This document shows, one piece after another, positions 25,971 through 35,730 of a DNA stretch of 64,000 bases. The notes beneath the pieces are model-generated. The model did no database searches and was not told the origin of the DNA. It saw only the letters and a program-made list of their open reading frames with translations. The number at the start of each line of letters is the position of its first letter. Position 1 is the stretch's first letter. The position numbers were made by a program, and so were the translations under genes. This DNA is from Methylobacterium sp. J-070 (GTDB taxonomy: Bacteria; Pseudomonadota; Alphaproteobacteria; Rhizobiales; Beijerinckiaceae). The stretch lies in assembly GCF_022829385.1 (NCBI RefSeq), contig NZ_JAKSXX010000151.1, positions 1-64,000 of the forward strand, written 5' to 3'.

Positions 25971-25988
25971 TCCACTTGAGGCGCCCGC

Positions 25989-27230
25989 ATGTCCCTCCGT
26001 GAGGACGCAGACCGATCCCCCCGCGGCTTCGACGCCGTCGCGGAGGAGCGGGCCGAGTCCGCCGCGCCGGTCGCACCGGCACCGCCGGGTGACAAGCCGG
26101 CCGCGGGGCAGCCCGGCCCGGCCGCACGCGCCGGACGGACGCGGCCGCTGAGGCGGGTGATCGTCCTGGGGCTTCTCGCGGCTGCCCTCGGCTTCGGTGG
26201 CTATCAAGCGTGGCACTGGTGGAGCGTCGGGCGGTTCTTCGTCGCGACGGACGACGCCTACGTGCAGGCCGATATTTCGGTGCTGGCCGCGAAGATCTCG
26301 GGCTATCTCGAATCCGTGCCGGTGGTGAACGGCGCCGCGGTGAAGAAGGGCGACGTGATCGCCAAGCTCGACGACGGCGACTATCGCCTCGCCCTCCAGG
26401 CGGCCCAGGACAAGGTGGCCACGCAGGAGAGCACCATCGCGCGCATCGGCCGGCAGGTCGAGGCGGCGCAGGCGCAGGTCGCCCAGGCCGCCGCGCAGCT
26501 GGACGCGACGCGGGCCGATGCCATCCGTGCGCAGGCGGATTTCGTCCGGTCGACGCAGATGCAGGCGGATTACGTCGCCAAGTCGCGGATCGACCAGACA
26601 CGCGCCGACCGCGACCGGACCGAGGCGTCGGTCAAGGGCATGGAGGCCGGCCTTCTGGCGGCCCGCGCCAATGTCGACGTGCTGCAGGCGCAGCGGCGCG
26701 AGGCGGAGAGTCTCGCGGCCGAGCTGCGCACCGCCGTCGACCGGGCCCGGCGCGACCTCGAATTCGCGGTGATCCGCGCGCCGTTCGACGGCGTGGTGGG
26801 CAACAAGGCCGTGGAGGCGGGCGCCTACGTGGCGCCGGGAACGCGCATCGCCGCCCTCGTGCCGCTGCAGAGCGTGCGTATCGACGCGAACTTCAAGGAG
26901 ACGCAGGTGGAGCGCATGCGCCCCGGGCAGCCGGTCTCGGTGACGGTGGACGCCTATCCGGATCGCGAGATCCAGGGGGTCGTGGAATCGTTCTCGCCGG
27001 CCTCGGGCTCCGTCTTCAGCCTGCTCCCGCCGGACAACGCCACCGGCAACTTCACCAAGATCGTCCAGCGCCTGCCGGTCCGGGTCCGCGTCTCGGAGGA
27101 CGTCGCCCGCGCGGGGCTGCTGCGGCCCGGCCTCTCGGCGGTGGTGCGGGTCGACACCCGCACGGGCGTGGACCGCTCCGTCCTCGACCGGGCCGCCGCC
27201 GAGCGGCCGGTCAGCACCGCGAGCCGCTGA
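25989..27230 (+). CDS. HlyD/EmrA-type membrane-fusion protein
   Basis: Periplasmic adaptor of a tripartite efflux pump, linking the inner-membrane carrier to an outer-membrane channel. The N-terminal 50 residues are cytoplasmic and Pro/Ala-rich, then one membrane span (VIVLGLLAAALGFGGY, about 57-72). VATDDAYVQADISVLAAKISGYL is the start of the biotinyl-lipoyl domain, followed by a long coiled-coil hairpin (about 135-265) and a beta-barrel domain (RAPFDGVVGNKAVEAGAYV). 413 residues. It precedes the carrier gene by 8 bp. No TolC-like channel gene is in the window. Confidence 0.9.
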   Translation: MSLREDADRSPRGFDAVAEERAESAAPVAPAPPGDKPAAGQPGPAARAGRTRPLRRVIVLGLLAAALGFGGYQAWHWWSVGRFFVATDDAYVQADISVLAAKISGYLESVPVVNGAAVKKGDVIAKLDDGDYRLALQAAQDKVATQESTIARIGRQVEAAQAQVAQAAAQLDATRADAIRAQADFVRSTQMQADYVAKSRIDQTRADRDRTEASVKGMEAGLLAARANVDVLQAQRREAESLAAELRTAVDRARRDLEFAVIRAPFDGVVGNKAVEAGAYVAPGTRIAALVPLQSVRIDANFKETQVERMRPGQPVSVTVDAYPDREIQGVVESFSPASGSVFSLLPPDNATGNFTKIVQRLPVRVRVSEDVARAGLLRPGLSAVVRVDTRTGVDRSVLDRAAAERPVSTASR

Positions 27231-27238
27231 GGCGCGCC

Positions 27239-28819
27239 GTGGCGACGACCGCCGATTTGGTCGGGACGCCGGCCCGCGCGGCCGATCCGCCGATGGATCG
27301 CCGCCGGCTGATCGCGTTCCTCTGCATGGTGTTCGGGATGTTCATGGCGATCCTGGACATCCAGATCGTCTCGGCCTCCCTCAACGAGATCCAGGCCGGC
27401 CTCTCGGCCTCCGGCGACGAGATCCCCTGGGTCCAGACCAGCTACCTCATCGCCGAGGTCATCTCGATCCCGCTCTCGGGCACGCTCTCGCGGGTCCTCT
27501 CGACGCGGTGGATGTTCGCGATCTCGGCGGGCGGGTTCACCGCCATGAGCCTGATGTGCGCGACCTCCTCGTCCATCGGCGAGATGATCGTCTGGCGGGC
27601 GCTCCAGGGCTTCATCGGCGGCGGCATGATCCCCACCGTGTTCGCCGCGGCCTTCACGATCTTCCCGCCCTCGAAGCGGACGATCGTGTCGCCGATGATC
27701 GGCCTCGTGGCGACGCTGGCGCCGACCATCGGGCCGACGGTCGGCGGCTATCTCACCGATTTGATGTCGTGGCACTGGCTGTTCCTGATCAACGTCGTGC
27801 CCGGCATCTTCGTGACGGTCTCGACATGGATGCTGGTCGATTTCGACAAGCCGAATTACGGCCTGATCAAGTCCTTCGACTGGGCGGGCCTCGCCTTCAT
27901 GGCGGGCTTCCTCGGCTGCCTCGAATACGTCCTCGAGGAGGGGCCGAACCACGACTGGCTGCAGGACGAGGCGGTGTTCGCCTGCGCGGTCGTCTGCGCC
28001 GCATCGGGGCTGCTGTTCTTCTGGCGCGCCTTCACGGCCGCGCAGCCGATCGTCGACCTGCGCGCCTTCTCCGACCGCAACTTCGCCAGCGGCTGCGTGG
28101 CGAGCTTCGTGCTGGGCATCGGGCTCTACGGGCTGACCTACATCTACCCGGTCTACCTCGCCCGGGTGCGGGGCTACTCGGCGCTGATGATCGGCGAGAC
28201 GATGTTCGTCTCCGGCCTGTGCATGTTCGCCACCGCCCCGATCGCCGGCCGGCTCTCCGGCAAGGTCGATCCGCGCCTCATGATGGGGATCGGCTTCGCG
28301 GGCTTCGCCGGCGGCACTTGGATCGTCACCGGCCTGACCAAGGACTGGGACTTCTGGGAGCTGCTGCTGCCGCAGGTGCTGCGCGGCTGCTCGCTGATGC
28401 TGTGCATGATCCCGATCAACAACATCGCCCTGGGCACCCTGCCGCCGGCGCGGATGAAGAACGCCTCCGGCCTCTACAACCTCACGCGCAACCTCGGCGG
28501 CGCGGTCGGCCTCGCCCTGATCAACACGCTGCTTAACGACCGGTGGGACCTGCACCTCGCCCGGCTGCACGAGCGCTTCACCTGGGCCAGCAACTCCGCC
28601 CTGGAGCGCCTCGACACGCTGCAGCGCGGTTTCGGCGCCTTCGGCAGCGCTGCGCCGGACATGGCGCTCAAGGCCATGACCAACACGGTGCGGACGCAGG
28701 GGCTGGTGATGGCCTTCGAAGACGTGTTCCTCGCCCTGACCGTGCTGTTCCTGGCCATGGCCTGCGCGGTTCCGCTGGTCCGCCGCCCGCAGGCCGCCGG
28801 CGGCGGGGGCGGTCACTGA
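27239..28819 (+). CDS. DHA2-family MFS multidrug efflux carrier (EmrB-like)
   Basis: A 526-residue proton-coupled exporter with about 14 membrane segments. Family marks are MFMAILDIQIVSASL in helix 1, EIPWVQTSYLIAEVISIPLSG in the first part, GFIGGGMIPTVFA, and the motif C-like GLVATLAPTIGPTVGGYL. The start is taken as GTG 27239, 8 bp after the adaptor gene. Together with that adaptor and TetR it forms a complete regulated export module lacking only the outer-membrane channel. The substrate is unknown. Confidence 0.88.
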   Translation: MATTADLVGTPARAADPPMDRRRLIAFLCMVFGMFMAILDIQIVSASLNEIQAGLSASGDEIPWVQTSYLIAEVISIPLSGTLSRVLSTRWMFAISAGGFTAMSLMCATSSSIGEMIVWRALQGFIGGGMIPTVFAAAFTIFPPSKRTIVSPMIGLVATLAPTIGPTVGGYLTDLMSWHWLFLINVVPGIFVTVSTWMLVDFDKPNYGLIKSFDWAGLAFMAGFLGCLEYVLEEGPNHDWLQDEAVFACAVVCAASGLLFFWRAFTAAQPIVDLRAFSDRNFASGCVASFVLGIGLYGLTYIYPVYLARVRGYSALMIGETMFVSGLCMFATAPIAGRLSGKVDPRLMMGIGFAGFAGGTWIVTGLTKDWDFWELLLPQVLRGCSLMLCMIPINNIALGTLPPARMKNASGLYNLTRNLGGAVGLALINTLLNDRWDLHLARLHERFTWASNSALERLDTLQRGFGAFGSAAPDMALKAMTNTVRTQGLVMAFEDVFLALTVLFLAMACAVPLVRRPQAAGGGGGH

Positions 28820-28930
28820 CCCGGGGGGCGTGGATGTGAGGATTGCGGGGATGGCATCGTCCCCGCCGCCCCCGACCGGGTTCCCGGGCACGCCGCCGTG
28901 CGACCTTCGCGGGTGGGGCGCAGGATTGCG

Positions 28931-28959
28931 TTGGCAGTTGGCCGCCCCGATCTGCTAAA
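28931..28959 (+). promoter_or_regulatory. Possible rseP promoter
   Basis: TTGGCA (28931-28936), 17 nt, then GCTAAA (28954-28959), in the 192-bp gap between the efflux operon and rseP. A separate promoter is expected here because the efflux genes split rseP from dxr. The -10 is not a strong match. Confidence 0.3.
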
Positions 28960-29011
28960 CCGGTCGGATGTCCGGCCTGGAATGCCGGCGGGAACGGCCA
29001 GGAAACGGCTC

Positions 29012-30166
29012 ATGGACTTCCTCAACGCGATGGGCGGGACCGCCGGCGGCTTCTTCGGCGCGGTGATCCCCTTCCTGTTCGTGCTCACCGTCGTGGTCTT
29101 CGTCCACGAGATGGGCCACTTCCTGGTCGGACGCTGGTGCGGCGTCGGCGTGCACGCCTTCTCGCTGGGCTTCGGGCCGGAGCTGTTCGGCTTCAACGAC
29201 CGGCGCGGCACCCGCTGGAAGCTCTGCGCCATCCCGCTCGGCGGCTACGTCAAGTTCCACGGCGACGCCAACGGCGCCAGCATGCCCGATCCCGAGACGG
29301 TCGCCCGGATGAGCCCGCAGGAGCGGGCGATCAGCTTCCCGACCCAGCCCGTGGGCAAGCGCGCCGCCATCGTGGCGGCCGGGCCCGTGGCGAACTTCAT
29401 CCTGGCGATCCTGCTGTTCGCCGGGGCGATCTGGCTCGGCGGCCGCTACGAGCTCCCCGCCCGGGTATCCTCGGTGGAGCCGAACAGCGTCGCCGCCCAG
29501 GCGGGCTTCCAGCCGGGCGACGTCATCACCGCCATCGACGGCGAGACGATCGGCGACTTCAACGCCATGTACCGCACCGTGACGGGCAGCGCCGGCACGC
29601 CCCTGACCTTCACGGTGGAGCGCGACGCCCAGGCGATCACCATCCAGGCGACGCCCGCCACCTACGAGGAGAAGACGCCCTTCGGCCGTCATCGGATCGG
29701 CCGCCTCGGCATCCGCTCTCCGGCGGGCTCGGAGGCGCGGCTCGTGCGCTACGGGGCGCTCGACTCCCTGAACCTCGGCGTGAAGGAGACCTACTTCGTC
29801 GTCGAGCGCACCTTCTCGTATCTCGGCAAGCTCGTCACCGGCCGTGAATCCGCCGACCAGCTCTCCGGCCCGATCGGGATCGCCCGCGTCTCGGGCGAAG
29901 TCGCCAAGAACGGCGGCGTCGGCGGCCTCGTCGGGCTCATCGCGCTGCTCTCCGTCTCGATCGGCCTCCTGAACCTCTTCCCGGTGCCGCTGCTCGATGG
30001 CGGCCACCTGCTGTTCTACGCCTTCGAGGTGGTGCGCGGCCGGCCGCTCAGCGAGCGCGCCCAGGAGATCGGCTTCCGGATCGGCCTCGCCCTCGTGCTG
30101 ATGCTGATGCTGTTCGCCGCGTGGAACGATATCCTCAACCTCGGGGCGTCCTGGCGGAACACCTGA
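29012..30166 (+). CDS. rseP: RIP metalloprotease RseP (site-2 protease)
   Basis: Intramembrane zinc protease that cleaves anti-sigma factors and residual signal peptides. The zinc motif HEMGH lies at 32-36 and the second site LDGGH at 328-332. A PDZ domain (about 120-200, with SVEPNSVAAQAGFQPGDVI) lies between. ATG 29012 (MDFLNAMGG) is preceded by AGGAAA and gives 384 residues; sequence upstream in the open frame is not family-like. In relatives the gene directly follows dxr; here the efflux module intervenes. Confidence 0.93.
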   Translation: MDFLNAMGGTAGGFFGAVIPFLFVLTVVVFVHEMGHFLVGRWCGVGVHAFSLGFGPELFGFNDRRGTRWKLCAIPLGGYVKFHGDANGASMPDPETVARMSPQERAISFPTQPVGKRAAIVAAGPVANFILAILLFAGAIWLGGRYELPARVSSVEPNSVAAQAGFQPGDVITAIDGETIGDFNAMYRTVTGSAGTPLTFTVERDAQAITIQATPATYEEKTPFGRHRIGRLGIRSPAGSEARLVRYGALDSLNLGVKETYFVVERTFSYLGKLVTGRESADQLSGPIGIARVSGEVAKNGGVGGLVGLIALLSVSIGLLNLFPVPLLDGGHLLFYAFEVVRGRPLSERAQEIGFRIGLALVLMLMLFAAWNDILNLGASWRNT

Positions 30167-30589
30167 TCCGGGTTGGTTGCGGACCGGCCGGCATCCCGTC
30201 CGGCTTCCACCGGAAAGGATGCCCCATTGCTGCCGCGATCCCGCCCCGGCAGCGCCTGCCCGGGGTCGCGGCGTCGGCGTGGATTTCGGTTAAAACGCGG
30301 TTAACGGCACCGTTCGCGGCGATGAAAATCGCTTCGGGCGCAAGCTTTTACGGCTGATTCACTAAGATCTGCGGTTTGCCCGCAGCCTTTGTGCAGCGTT
30401 AAGTGGCGCGAAGGCCACGACCCCCCAAAATCCCCTGACGATGGCCTCCCGCGCGTTTGCTTGGCAGGGGAATCCCGCTAAGAGCTACGCTTGGACCGAA
30501 GCCACGCTTGGACCAGGTGACGGGACGGCCGATCAACGGTCGCCTGTGACGGGCTAACCCCCGCGACCAGAACAGAAACGGGCGATTGC
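30167..30589. other. Intergenic region before bamA
   Basis: A 423-bp gap with no gene, less GC-rich than its surroundings. It contains an exact CtrA-type box (30290-30305) and a direct repeat ACGCTTGGACC (30487-30497 and 30504-30514). No confident -35/-10 pair was found, so the bamA promoter position is open. Confidence 0.6.
30290..30305 (+). promoter_or_regulatory. CtrA-type box upstream of bamA
   Basis: TTAA-AACGCGG-TTAAC is an exact match to the alphaproteobacterial CtrA consensus TTAA-N7-TTAAC. It lies 285 bp before the bamA start and 124 bp after the rseP stop. In DNA this GC-rich such an AT-rich match is rare by chance. Confidence 0.5.
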
Positions 30590-33160
30590 ATGATGTCGTT
30601 GACGGGGAAGCCCCGACGTAAGTCGGTGCGGAAAACCATCGTCCTAGTCACTGCTGGTCTTGGCGTCGTCCTCAGCGGAGCCGCCCAGGCGCAGCAGATC
30701 GTCGTCCAGGGCAACCAGCGCGTCGATGCGGACACGATCCGGTCCTACGTGACCGGTACGGCGTCCGGCTCGAGCGAGGAGGCGCGGCGCAACCTGCTGG
30801 CGAGCGGCATGTTCTCGGACGTGCGCGTTGCGCAGTCCGGCGGCCGCACGGTGGTCACCGTCCGCGAGAACAACCTGATCAACCGCGTGGTCTTCGAGGG
30901 CAACAAGAAGATCGAGAAGGCCACCCTCGAGGGCGTGGTCGAGGCCAAGGCCCGCGGCCCGTACAGCGAAGCGATCATCAACGCCGACCTCGCGCGCATC
31001 CGCGACGTCTACAAGCGCTTCGGACGCGGCACCGCCAAGGTGACCTACCGCACCGTCGACCTGCCCAACGGCCGCGTCGACGTGATCTACCAGGTCGACG
31101 AGGGCGACAAGACCGGCATCATCTCGATCAACTTCGTCGGGAACAACGCCTATTCCGAGCGGACGCTGAAGGGGCTGATGAGCTCCTCGGAGATGAACTT
31201 CCTGTCGTTCATCAAGACCTCGGACGTGTACGATCCCGACCGCATCACCAGCGACCTCGACCAGGTCCGGCGCTACTACCTGAAGAACGGTTACGCCGAC
31301 TTCCAGGTGGTCAGCGCCGACGCGCGCTACGTCGAGGGCGAGACCTCCGGCTACGTCATCACCGTCACGGTGAACGAGGGCGAGCAGTACCGGGTCGGAG
31401 CGGTCTCGGTCGACACGCGTCTGCCGGGCCTCGACACCAGCCGGCTCGACGGCAACGTCGCCGCCGCGATCGGTGACGTGTACAACGCCGACGACGTCGA
31501 GAAGACGCTCAACAACGTCACCCGCGAGGTGAACCGCGCCGGCTATCCGTTCGCGCAGGTCCGCCCGACCGGTCAGCGCGACCCGGCGAGCCACCAGGTC
31601 TCCCTCGGCTTCGTGGTCGAGGACGGCCCGCACGTCTACGTCGAACGCATCAACATCCGCGGCAACACCCGCACCCGCGACTACGTCATCCGCCGCGAGC
31701 TCGATATCGCCGAGGGCGACGCCTACAACCGCGTGCTCACCGACCGCGCCGAGCGCCGCCTCAACGGCCTGGGCTTCTTCAAGAAGGTGCGCTTCTCCAA
31801 CGAGCCGGGCTCCGCACCGGACCGGGTGGTGATCAACATCGATGTCGAGGATCAGCCCACGGGTTCGTTCTCGGTGGCGGGCGGCTACTCCACCCAGGAC
31901 GGCATCATCGGCGAGGTCTCGGTCTCCGAGTCCAACTTCCTCGGACGCGGCCAGTATGTCCGCCTCGCCGGCACCGGCGGCCAGTACTCGCGCGGCGTCG
32001 ACTTCTCGTTCACCGAGCCGTACTTCCTCGGCTACCGGCTCGCCGCCGGCTTCGACGCCTTCTACAAGTACTCCGACCTGACCCGGTACTCGCGCTACGA
32101 GACCACGGTGTATGGCGGCCAGCTCCGGCTGGGCCTGCCGATCACCGAGGAGTTCGGCGTGACGCTGCGCTATTCGCTGTACAACACCGAGCTGAAGGTC
32201 CCGAACACGCTCAAGCGCCCCTACGACGACTGCTCGGTCCCGATCCCCGGCTACACCGCCACCTACGCGGCGGGCACGATCGACCCGAACACGGGCCGCA
32301 ACATCGGCGGCCAGGCGCTCTATCCGAGCTGCGCCTACGACGGCGAGGCCTCGATCGCCATCAAGGGCTCCGAGGGCAACACGCTCACCTCGCTGGCAGG
32401 CCTGACGCTCGCCTACTCGACCCTCGACGTGGTCGGCGCCCCCCGGAACGGCCTCTACGCCGAGCTGAAGCCCGATGTGGCCGGCCTGGGCGGCGACTCG
32501 AAGTTCTTCCGCGTCACCGCCGACGCGCGGTACTACAAGGAGATCTTCGAGGACGTGGTCGGGTTCGTCCGCTTCCAGGGCGGTCACATCGAGTCGATCG
32601 ACGGCAAGTCGCTGCGCGTCACCGACGAGTTCTTCCTCGGTCCGTCGCTGGTCCGCGGCTTCGCGCCGAACGGCATCGGTCCGCGCGACGTCGGCATCGC
32701 CGACGCCCGCTCGAACGCGATCGGCGGCTCGACCTATATCGGCGGCACCGTCGAAGTGCAGTTCCCGCTCCCCGGGGTCCCGCGCGATCTGGGCCTGAAG
32801 GGCGCGCTGTTCGCCGATGCCGGCACGCTGTTCGGCTATCACAGCAAGCGCGCCTTCGACGTGAACGGCGACGGCTTCATCAACGGCACCTCGCCGCAGA
32901 CCGGCCGCTGCAACTTCTCGGCCTTCACCATCGGCGTGGAGCCGGAATGCGTGAACGTCCGCGACACCGCGGCGATCCGCTCCTCGGTCGGCGCGTCCAT
33001 CCTGTGGAACTCGCCGCTCGGCCCGATCCGGTTCGACTACGCCTACGCGCTGAGCAAGGACGAGGGCCAGAAGGTGTTCGTCCCGATCCTCGGCAAGTAC
33101 GGGTCCATCGGCAAGGATCAGACCCAGGCGTTCCGCTTCTCCGGCGGCTCGCGCTTCTGA
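30590..33160 (+). CDS. bamA: Outer-membrane protein assembly factor BamA
   Basis: Central Omp85-family subunit of the BAM complex that folds barrel proteins into the outer membrane. A signal peptide (about 1-35, cut after AQA) is followed by five POTRA domains (to about 430) and a C-terminal 16-stranded barrel. The loop-6 motif VRGF is at 688-691, and the protein ends with an aromatic residue (SGGSRF), as barrel substrates do. 856 residues. Two ATGs stand in tandem at 30590 and 30593. It lies in the conserved rseP-bamA-lpxD-fabZ-lpxA run. Confidence 0.95.
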   Translation: MMSLTGKPRRKSVRKTIVLVTAGLGVVLSGAAQAQQIVVQGNQRVDADTIRSYVTGTASGSSEEARRNLLASGMFSDVRVAQSGGRTVVTVRENNLINRVVFEGNKKIEKATLEGVVEAKARGPYSEAIINADLARIRDVYKRFGRGTAKVTYRTVDLPNGRVDVIYQVDEGDKTGIISINFVGNNAYSERTLKGLMSSSEMNFLSFIKTSDVYDPDRITSDLDQVRRYYLKNGYADFQVVSADARYVEGETSGYVITVTVNEGEQYRVGAVSVDTRLPGLDTSRLDGNVAAAIGDVYNADDVEKTLNNVTREVNRAGYPFAQVRPTGQRDPASHQVSLGFVVEDGPHVYVERINIRGNTRTRDYVIRRELDIAEGDAYNRVLTDRAERRLNGLGFFKKVRFSNEPGSAPDRVVINIDVEDQPTGSFSVAGGYSTQDGIIGEVSVSESNFLGRGQYVRLAGTGGQYSRGVDFSFTEPYFLGYRLAAGFDAFYKYSDLTRYSRYETTVYGGQLRLGLPITEEFGVTLRYSLYNTELKVPNTLKRPYDDCSVPIPGYTATYAAGTIDPNTGRNIGGQALYPSCAYDGEASIAIKGSEGNTLTSLAGLTLAYSTLDVVGAPRNGLYAELKPDVAGLGGDSKFFRVTADARYYKEIFEDVVGFVRFQGGHIESIDGKSLRVTDEFFLGPSLVRGFAPNGIGPRDVGIADARSNAIGGSTYIGGTVEVQFPLPGVPRDLGLKGALFADAGTLFGYHSKRAFDVNGDGFINGTSPQTGRCNFSAFTIGVEPECVNVRDTAAIRSSVGASILWNSPLGPIRFDYAYALSKDEGQKVFVPILGKYGSIGKDQTQAFRFSGGSRF

Positions 33161-33167
33161 TAGACAT

Positions 33168-33197
33168 CGCGCCGGCCGGGTCGACCCGGCCGGCGCG
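33168..33197. repeat. 30-bp perfect palindrome between bamA and lpxD
   Basis: Positions 33168-33182 and 33183-33197 are exact reverse complements (left arm CGCGCCGGCCGGGTC). In RNA it would form a very stable hairpin immediately before the lpxD ribosome binding site (GGTGGAG). No T-run follows, so it may limit read-through, protect bamA mRNA or tune lpxD translation. Confidence 0.6.
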
Positions 33198-33206
33198 GTG
33201 GAGAGC

Positions 33207-34265
33207 ATGTCAGATCCCGTTTTCTTCTCGGCCGCCGTCGGCCTGACCCTGGCCGAGATCGCGGCCGCCGCCGGAGCTCCGCTTCCGAACGGGGCGGATC
33301 CGGAGCGGCGGCTGACCGGCGCTGCGCCGCTTGAGAGCGCCGGGCCGAACCACCTCGCCTACATGGACAACGCCCGCTACGGCGATGCCCTCGCCACGAC
33401 GCGGGCGGGCGCCTGCCTGATCTCGCCCCGCTTCGCCGCGCGCTGCCCGGACGGCACCGTCTCCCTCGTCAGCCGCGACCCCTACCGCGGCTACGCGGCG
33501 CTGCTCGGCCGACTGCATCCGGACGCGCTGCGCCCCGGCTCGCAATTCGCCGCCCGCGGGATCGCCCCCGGCGCCCATGTCCATCCGGAGGCCCGGCTGG
33601 AGGAGGGCGTCACGGTCGATCCCGGGGCGGTGATCGGCCCGGCGGCCGAGATCGGCGCCGGCACGGTGATCGGCCCCAACGCGGTCGTCGGCCCCGGCGT
33701 GCGCATCGGGCGCGACTGCGCGATCGGCGCCGGGACGACGCTGAGCCACGCGCTGCTCGGGAACCGCGTGATCCTGCACCCCGGGGCGCGGCTCGGCCAG
33801 GACGGGTTCGGCTTCGCCATGGGCGCCACCCATCTCAAGGTGCCGCAGGTCGGCCGGGTGATCGTCCAGGACGATGTCGAGATCGGCGCCAACACCACGA
33901 TCGACCGGGGCGCCTCGCGCGACACGGTGATCGGCGAGGGCACCAAGATCGATAACCTCGTGCAGATCGCCCACAATGTGGTGATCGGGCGTCATTGCGT
34001 GATCGTGTCGGGGGTCGGCATCTCGGGCTCGACGACGCTCGAGGACTATGTCGTCCTGGGCGGGCAGGTCGGCGTCGTCGGCCACCTGCGGATCGGCCGC
34101 GGGTCGCAGATCGCCGGCTCCTCCAACGTCAACCGGGACGTTCCGCCCGGCAGCCGCTGGGGCGGAACGCCCGCCAAGCCGGTGCGGGCGTGGTTCCGCG
34201 AACTGACCACGCTGGCCCGCCTGGCCGAGCGCTCCGCCAAGGCGCCGGGCGACGAGGAGGCCTGA
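33207..34265 (+). CDS. lpxD: UDP-3-O-(3-hydroxyacyl)glucosamine N-acyltransferase
   Basis: Adds the N-linked 3-hydroxyacyl chain in lipid A synthesis. An N-terminal uridine-binding domain (to about 110) leads into a left-handed beta-helix of hexapeptide repeats (about 120-310, for example [23 protein letters not shown]). The catalytic His is expected in the [11 protein letters not shown] block. ATG 33207 ([10 protein letters not shown]) with GGTGGAG upstream gives 352 residues; GTG 33198 is an alternative. It is followed by fabZ after 161 bp. Confidence 0.94.
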   Translation: MSDPVFFSAAVGLTLAEIAAAAGAPLPNGADPERRLTGAAPLESAGPNHLAYMDNARYGDALATTRAGACLISPRFAARCPDGTVSLVSRDPYRGYAALLGRLHPDALRPGSQFAARGIAPGAHVHPEARLEEGVTVDPGAVIGPAAEIGAGTVIGPNAVVGPGVRIGRDCAIGAGTTLSHALLGNRVILHPGARLGQDGFGFAMGATHLKVPQVGRVIVQDDVEIGANTTIDRGASRDTVIGEGTKIDNLVQIAHNVVIGRHCVIVSGVGISGSTTLEDYVVLGGQVGVVGHLRIGRGSQIAGSSNVNRDVPPGSRWGGTPAKPVRAWFRELTTLARLAERSAKAPGDEEA

Positions 34266-34426
34266 GACGGCCCGTCGGCGGTGCGGGGCATCGCCGCGGC
34301 CCGCGGCCGTCCAAACCTGCGGAAGGTCTTGCGCTTCCGGCGATTTCTTCCGAAGAGGGCGGTCTGTCCGCCGCCGGCGGCCGGAGGTGAGGTCGCCGCG
34401 GGCGGCCAGTCGAGGTGCGGGATCTG

Positions 34427-34903
34427 ATGAGTGAGGCGGCGCGCGAGACCGGCGAGGAGCTGGGCATAGCCGATATCCAGACATTGCTGGAACTGCTGCC
34501 GCACCGCTACCCGTTCCTCATGGTCGACCGCATCGTCGAGATCGACCGCGACGAATCCTGCGTGGGGATCAAGAACGTCACCGCCAACGAGCCGCAGTTC
34601 ATGGGCCATTTTCCGGGGCTGCCGGTCTTCCCCGGGGTGCTGCTGATCGAGGGCATGGCGCAGACGGCCGGCGCGATCTGCTGCCGCCACATCCGGACCG
34701 ACGAGCTGCGCACCAAGCAGGTGTTCTTCATGACCATCGACAAGTGCAAGTTCCGCAGGCCGGTCACGCCCGGCGACCAGGTGCGCTTCCACATGAAGAA
34801 GATCAATCACCGCCGGACCATGTGGTGGTTCCGCGGCGAGGCCCGGGTCGACGGGACGCTGGTCGCCGAAGCCGAGATCGGCGCCATGCTGGTGACCGAG
34901 TGA
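34427..34903 (+). CDS. fabZ: 3-hydroxyacyl-[acyl-carrier-protein] dehydratase FabZ
   Basis: Hot-dog-fold dehydratase of the fatty-acid elongation cycle, competing with LpxA/LpxD for hydroxyacyl-ACP. Signatures are [14 protein letters not shown], then [22 protein letters not shown] with the catalytic His and Glu. ATG 34427 (MSEAARETG) is preferred; GTG 34415 would add four residues. 158 residues. The stop overlaps the lpxA GTG start by 3 bp (GTGA). Confidence 0.95.
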   Translation: MSEAARETGEELGIADIQTLLELLPHRYPFLMVDRIVEIDRDESCVGIKNVTANEPQFMGHFPGLPVFPGVLLIEGMAQTAGAICCRHIRTDELRTKQVFFMTIDKCKFRRPVTPGDQVRFHMKKINHRRTMWWFRGEARVDGTLVAEAEIGAMLVTE

Positions 34904-35718
34904 GCGATCCCCTGATCCACCCGAGCGCCGTCATCGAGTCGGGCGCCGAGATCGGCGACGGGACCCGGATCGGCCCGTTCTGCCATGTCGGTCCGGAGGT
35001 GGTCCTCGGCCGGGAGTGCGAACTCGTCAGCCACGTCGTCCTGGCGGGCCGGACGACGGTCGGCCCCCGCACCCGGATCTTCCCGTTCGCCTCGATCGGC
35101 CACCAGCCGCAGGACCTCAAGTACCGGGGCGAGGCCTCGACCCTCACGATCGGCTCCGATTGCCTGATCCGCGAGGGCGTCACCATGAATCCCGGGACCA
35201 GCGGCGGCGGCCTGGAGACCGCGGTGGGCGATCACTGCACCTTCCTGGCGAATTCGCATGTCGGTCACGACTGCCGGGTCGGCGACCACGTGATCTTCTC
35301 CAACAACGTGATGCTGGCGGGCCATTGCTCGGTCGGGGACTACGCGATCCTCGGCGGCGGCGCCGCCGTGATCCAGTTCGCCCGGGTCGGCGCGCACGCC
35401 TTCGTGGGCGGCCTCTCGGGCCTGGAGAACGACTGCATCCCCTACGGGATGGTGCTCGGCAACCGGGCCTACCTGTCGGGGCTCAACATCATCGGGCTGC
35501 AGCGGCGCGGCTTCGCCCGGGAGGATATCCACGCCCTCCGGCGCGCCTACCGGCTGCTCTTCGCCCCCGAGGGCACGCTGATGGAGCGCGTGGAGGACGT
35601 GGCGGCGACCTTCGAGTCCCACGCGGCGGTGCGGGAGATCCTCGACTTCATCCGCAGCGGCGGCAAGCGCTCGGTCTGCACGCCGCGCGAGATCCCGACC
35701 CCGATCAGCGCCGCCTGA
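34900..35718 (+). CDS. lpxA: UDP-N-acetylglucosamine O-acyltransferase
   Basis: First enzyme of lipid A synthesis, 3-O-acylating UDP-GlcNAc. Left-handed beta-helix built from hexapeptide repeats ([20 protein letters not shown] at the start), with the catalytic-His block [17 protein letters not shown] and the [16 protein letters not shown] turn, then a C-terminal helical domain with [17 protein letters not shown]. 272 residues, normal. GTG start overlapping fabZ. Confidence 0.95.
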   Translation: MSDPLIHPSAVIESGAEIGDGTRIGPFCHVGPEVVLGRECELVSHVVLAGRTTVGPRTRIFPFASIGHQPQDLKYRGEASTLTIGSDCLIREGVTMNPGTSGGGLETAVGDHCTFLANSHVGHDCRVGDHVIFSNNVMLAGHCSVGDYAILGGGAAVIQFARVGAHAFVGGLSGLENDCIPYGMVLGNRAYLSGLNIIGLQRRGFAREDIHALRRAYRLLFAPEGTLMERVEDVAATFESHAAVREILDFIRSGGKRSVCTPREIPTPISAA

Positions 35719-35730
35719 GCGGGGCGTGCG

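Noticed and set aside
30461..30489. TTGGCA-N17-GCTACG as a bamA promoter
   Set aside because: The -10 is poor and the surrounding gap offers several equally weak pairs, so no single call is justified.
30644..33208. An 854-codon open frame on the minus strand opposite bamA
   Set aside because: High GC at third codon positions opens long antisense frames. It lacks any family sequence, is rich in Arg, Asp and Val in shadow-like order, and bamA itself is unmistakable. Similar long frames opposite emrB and dnaB were rejected for the same reason.
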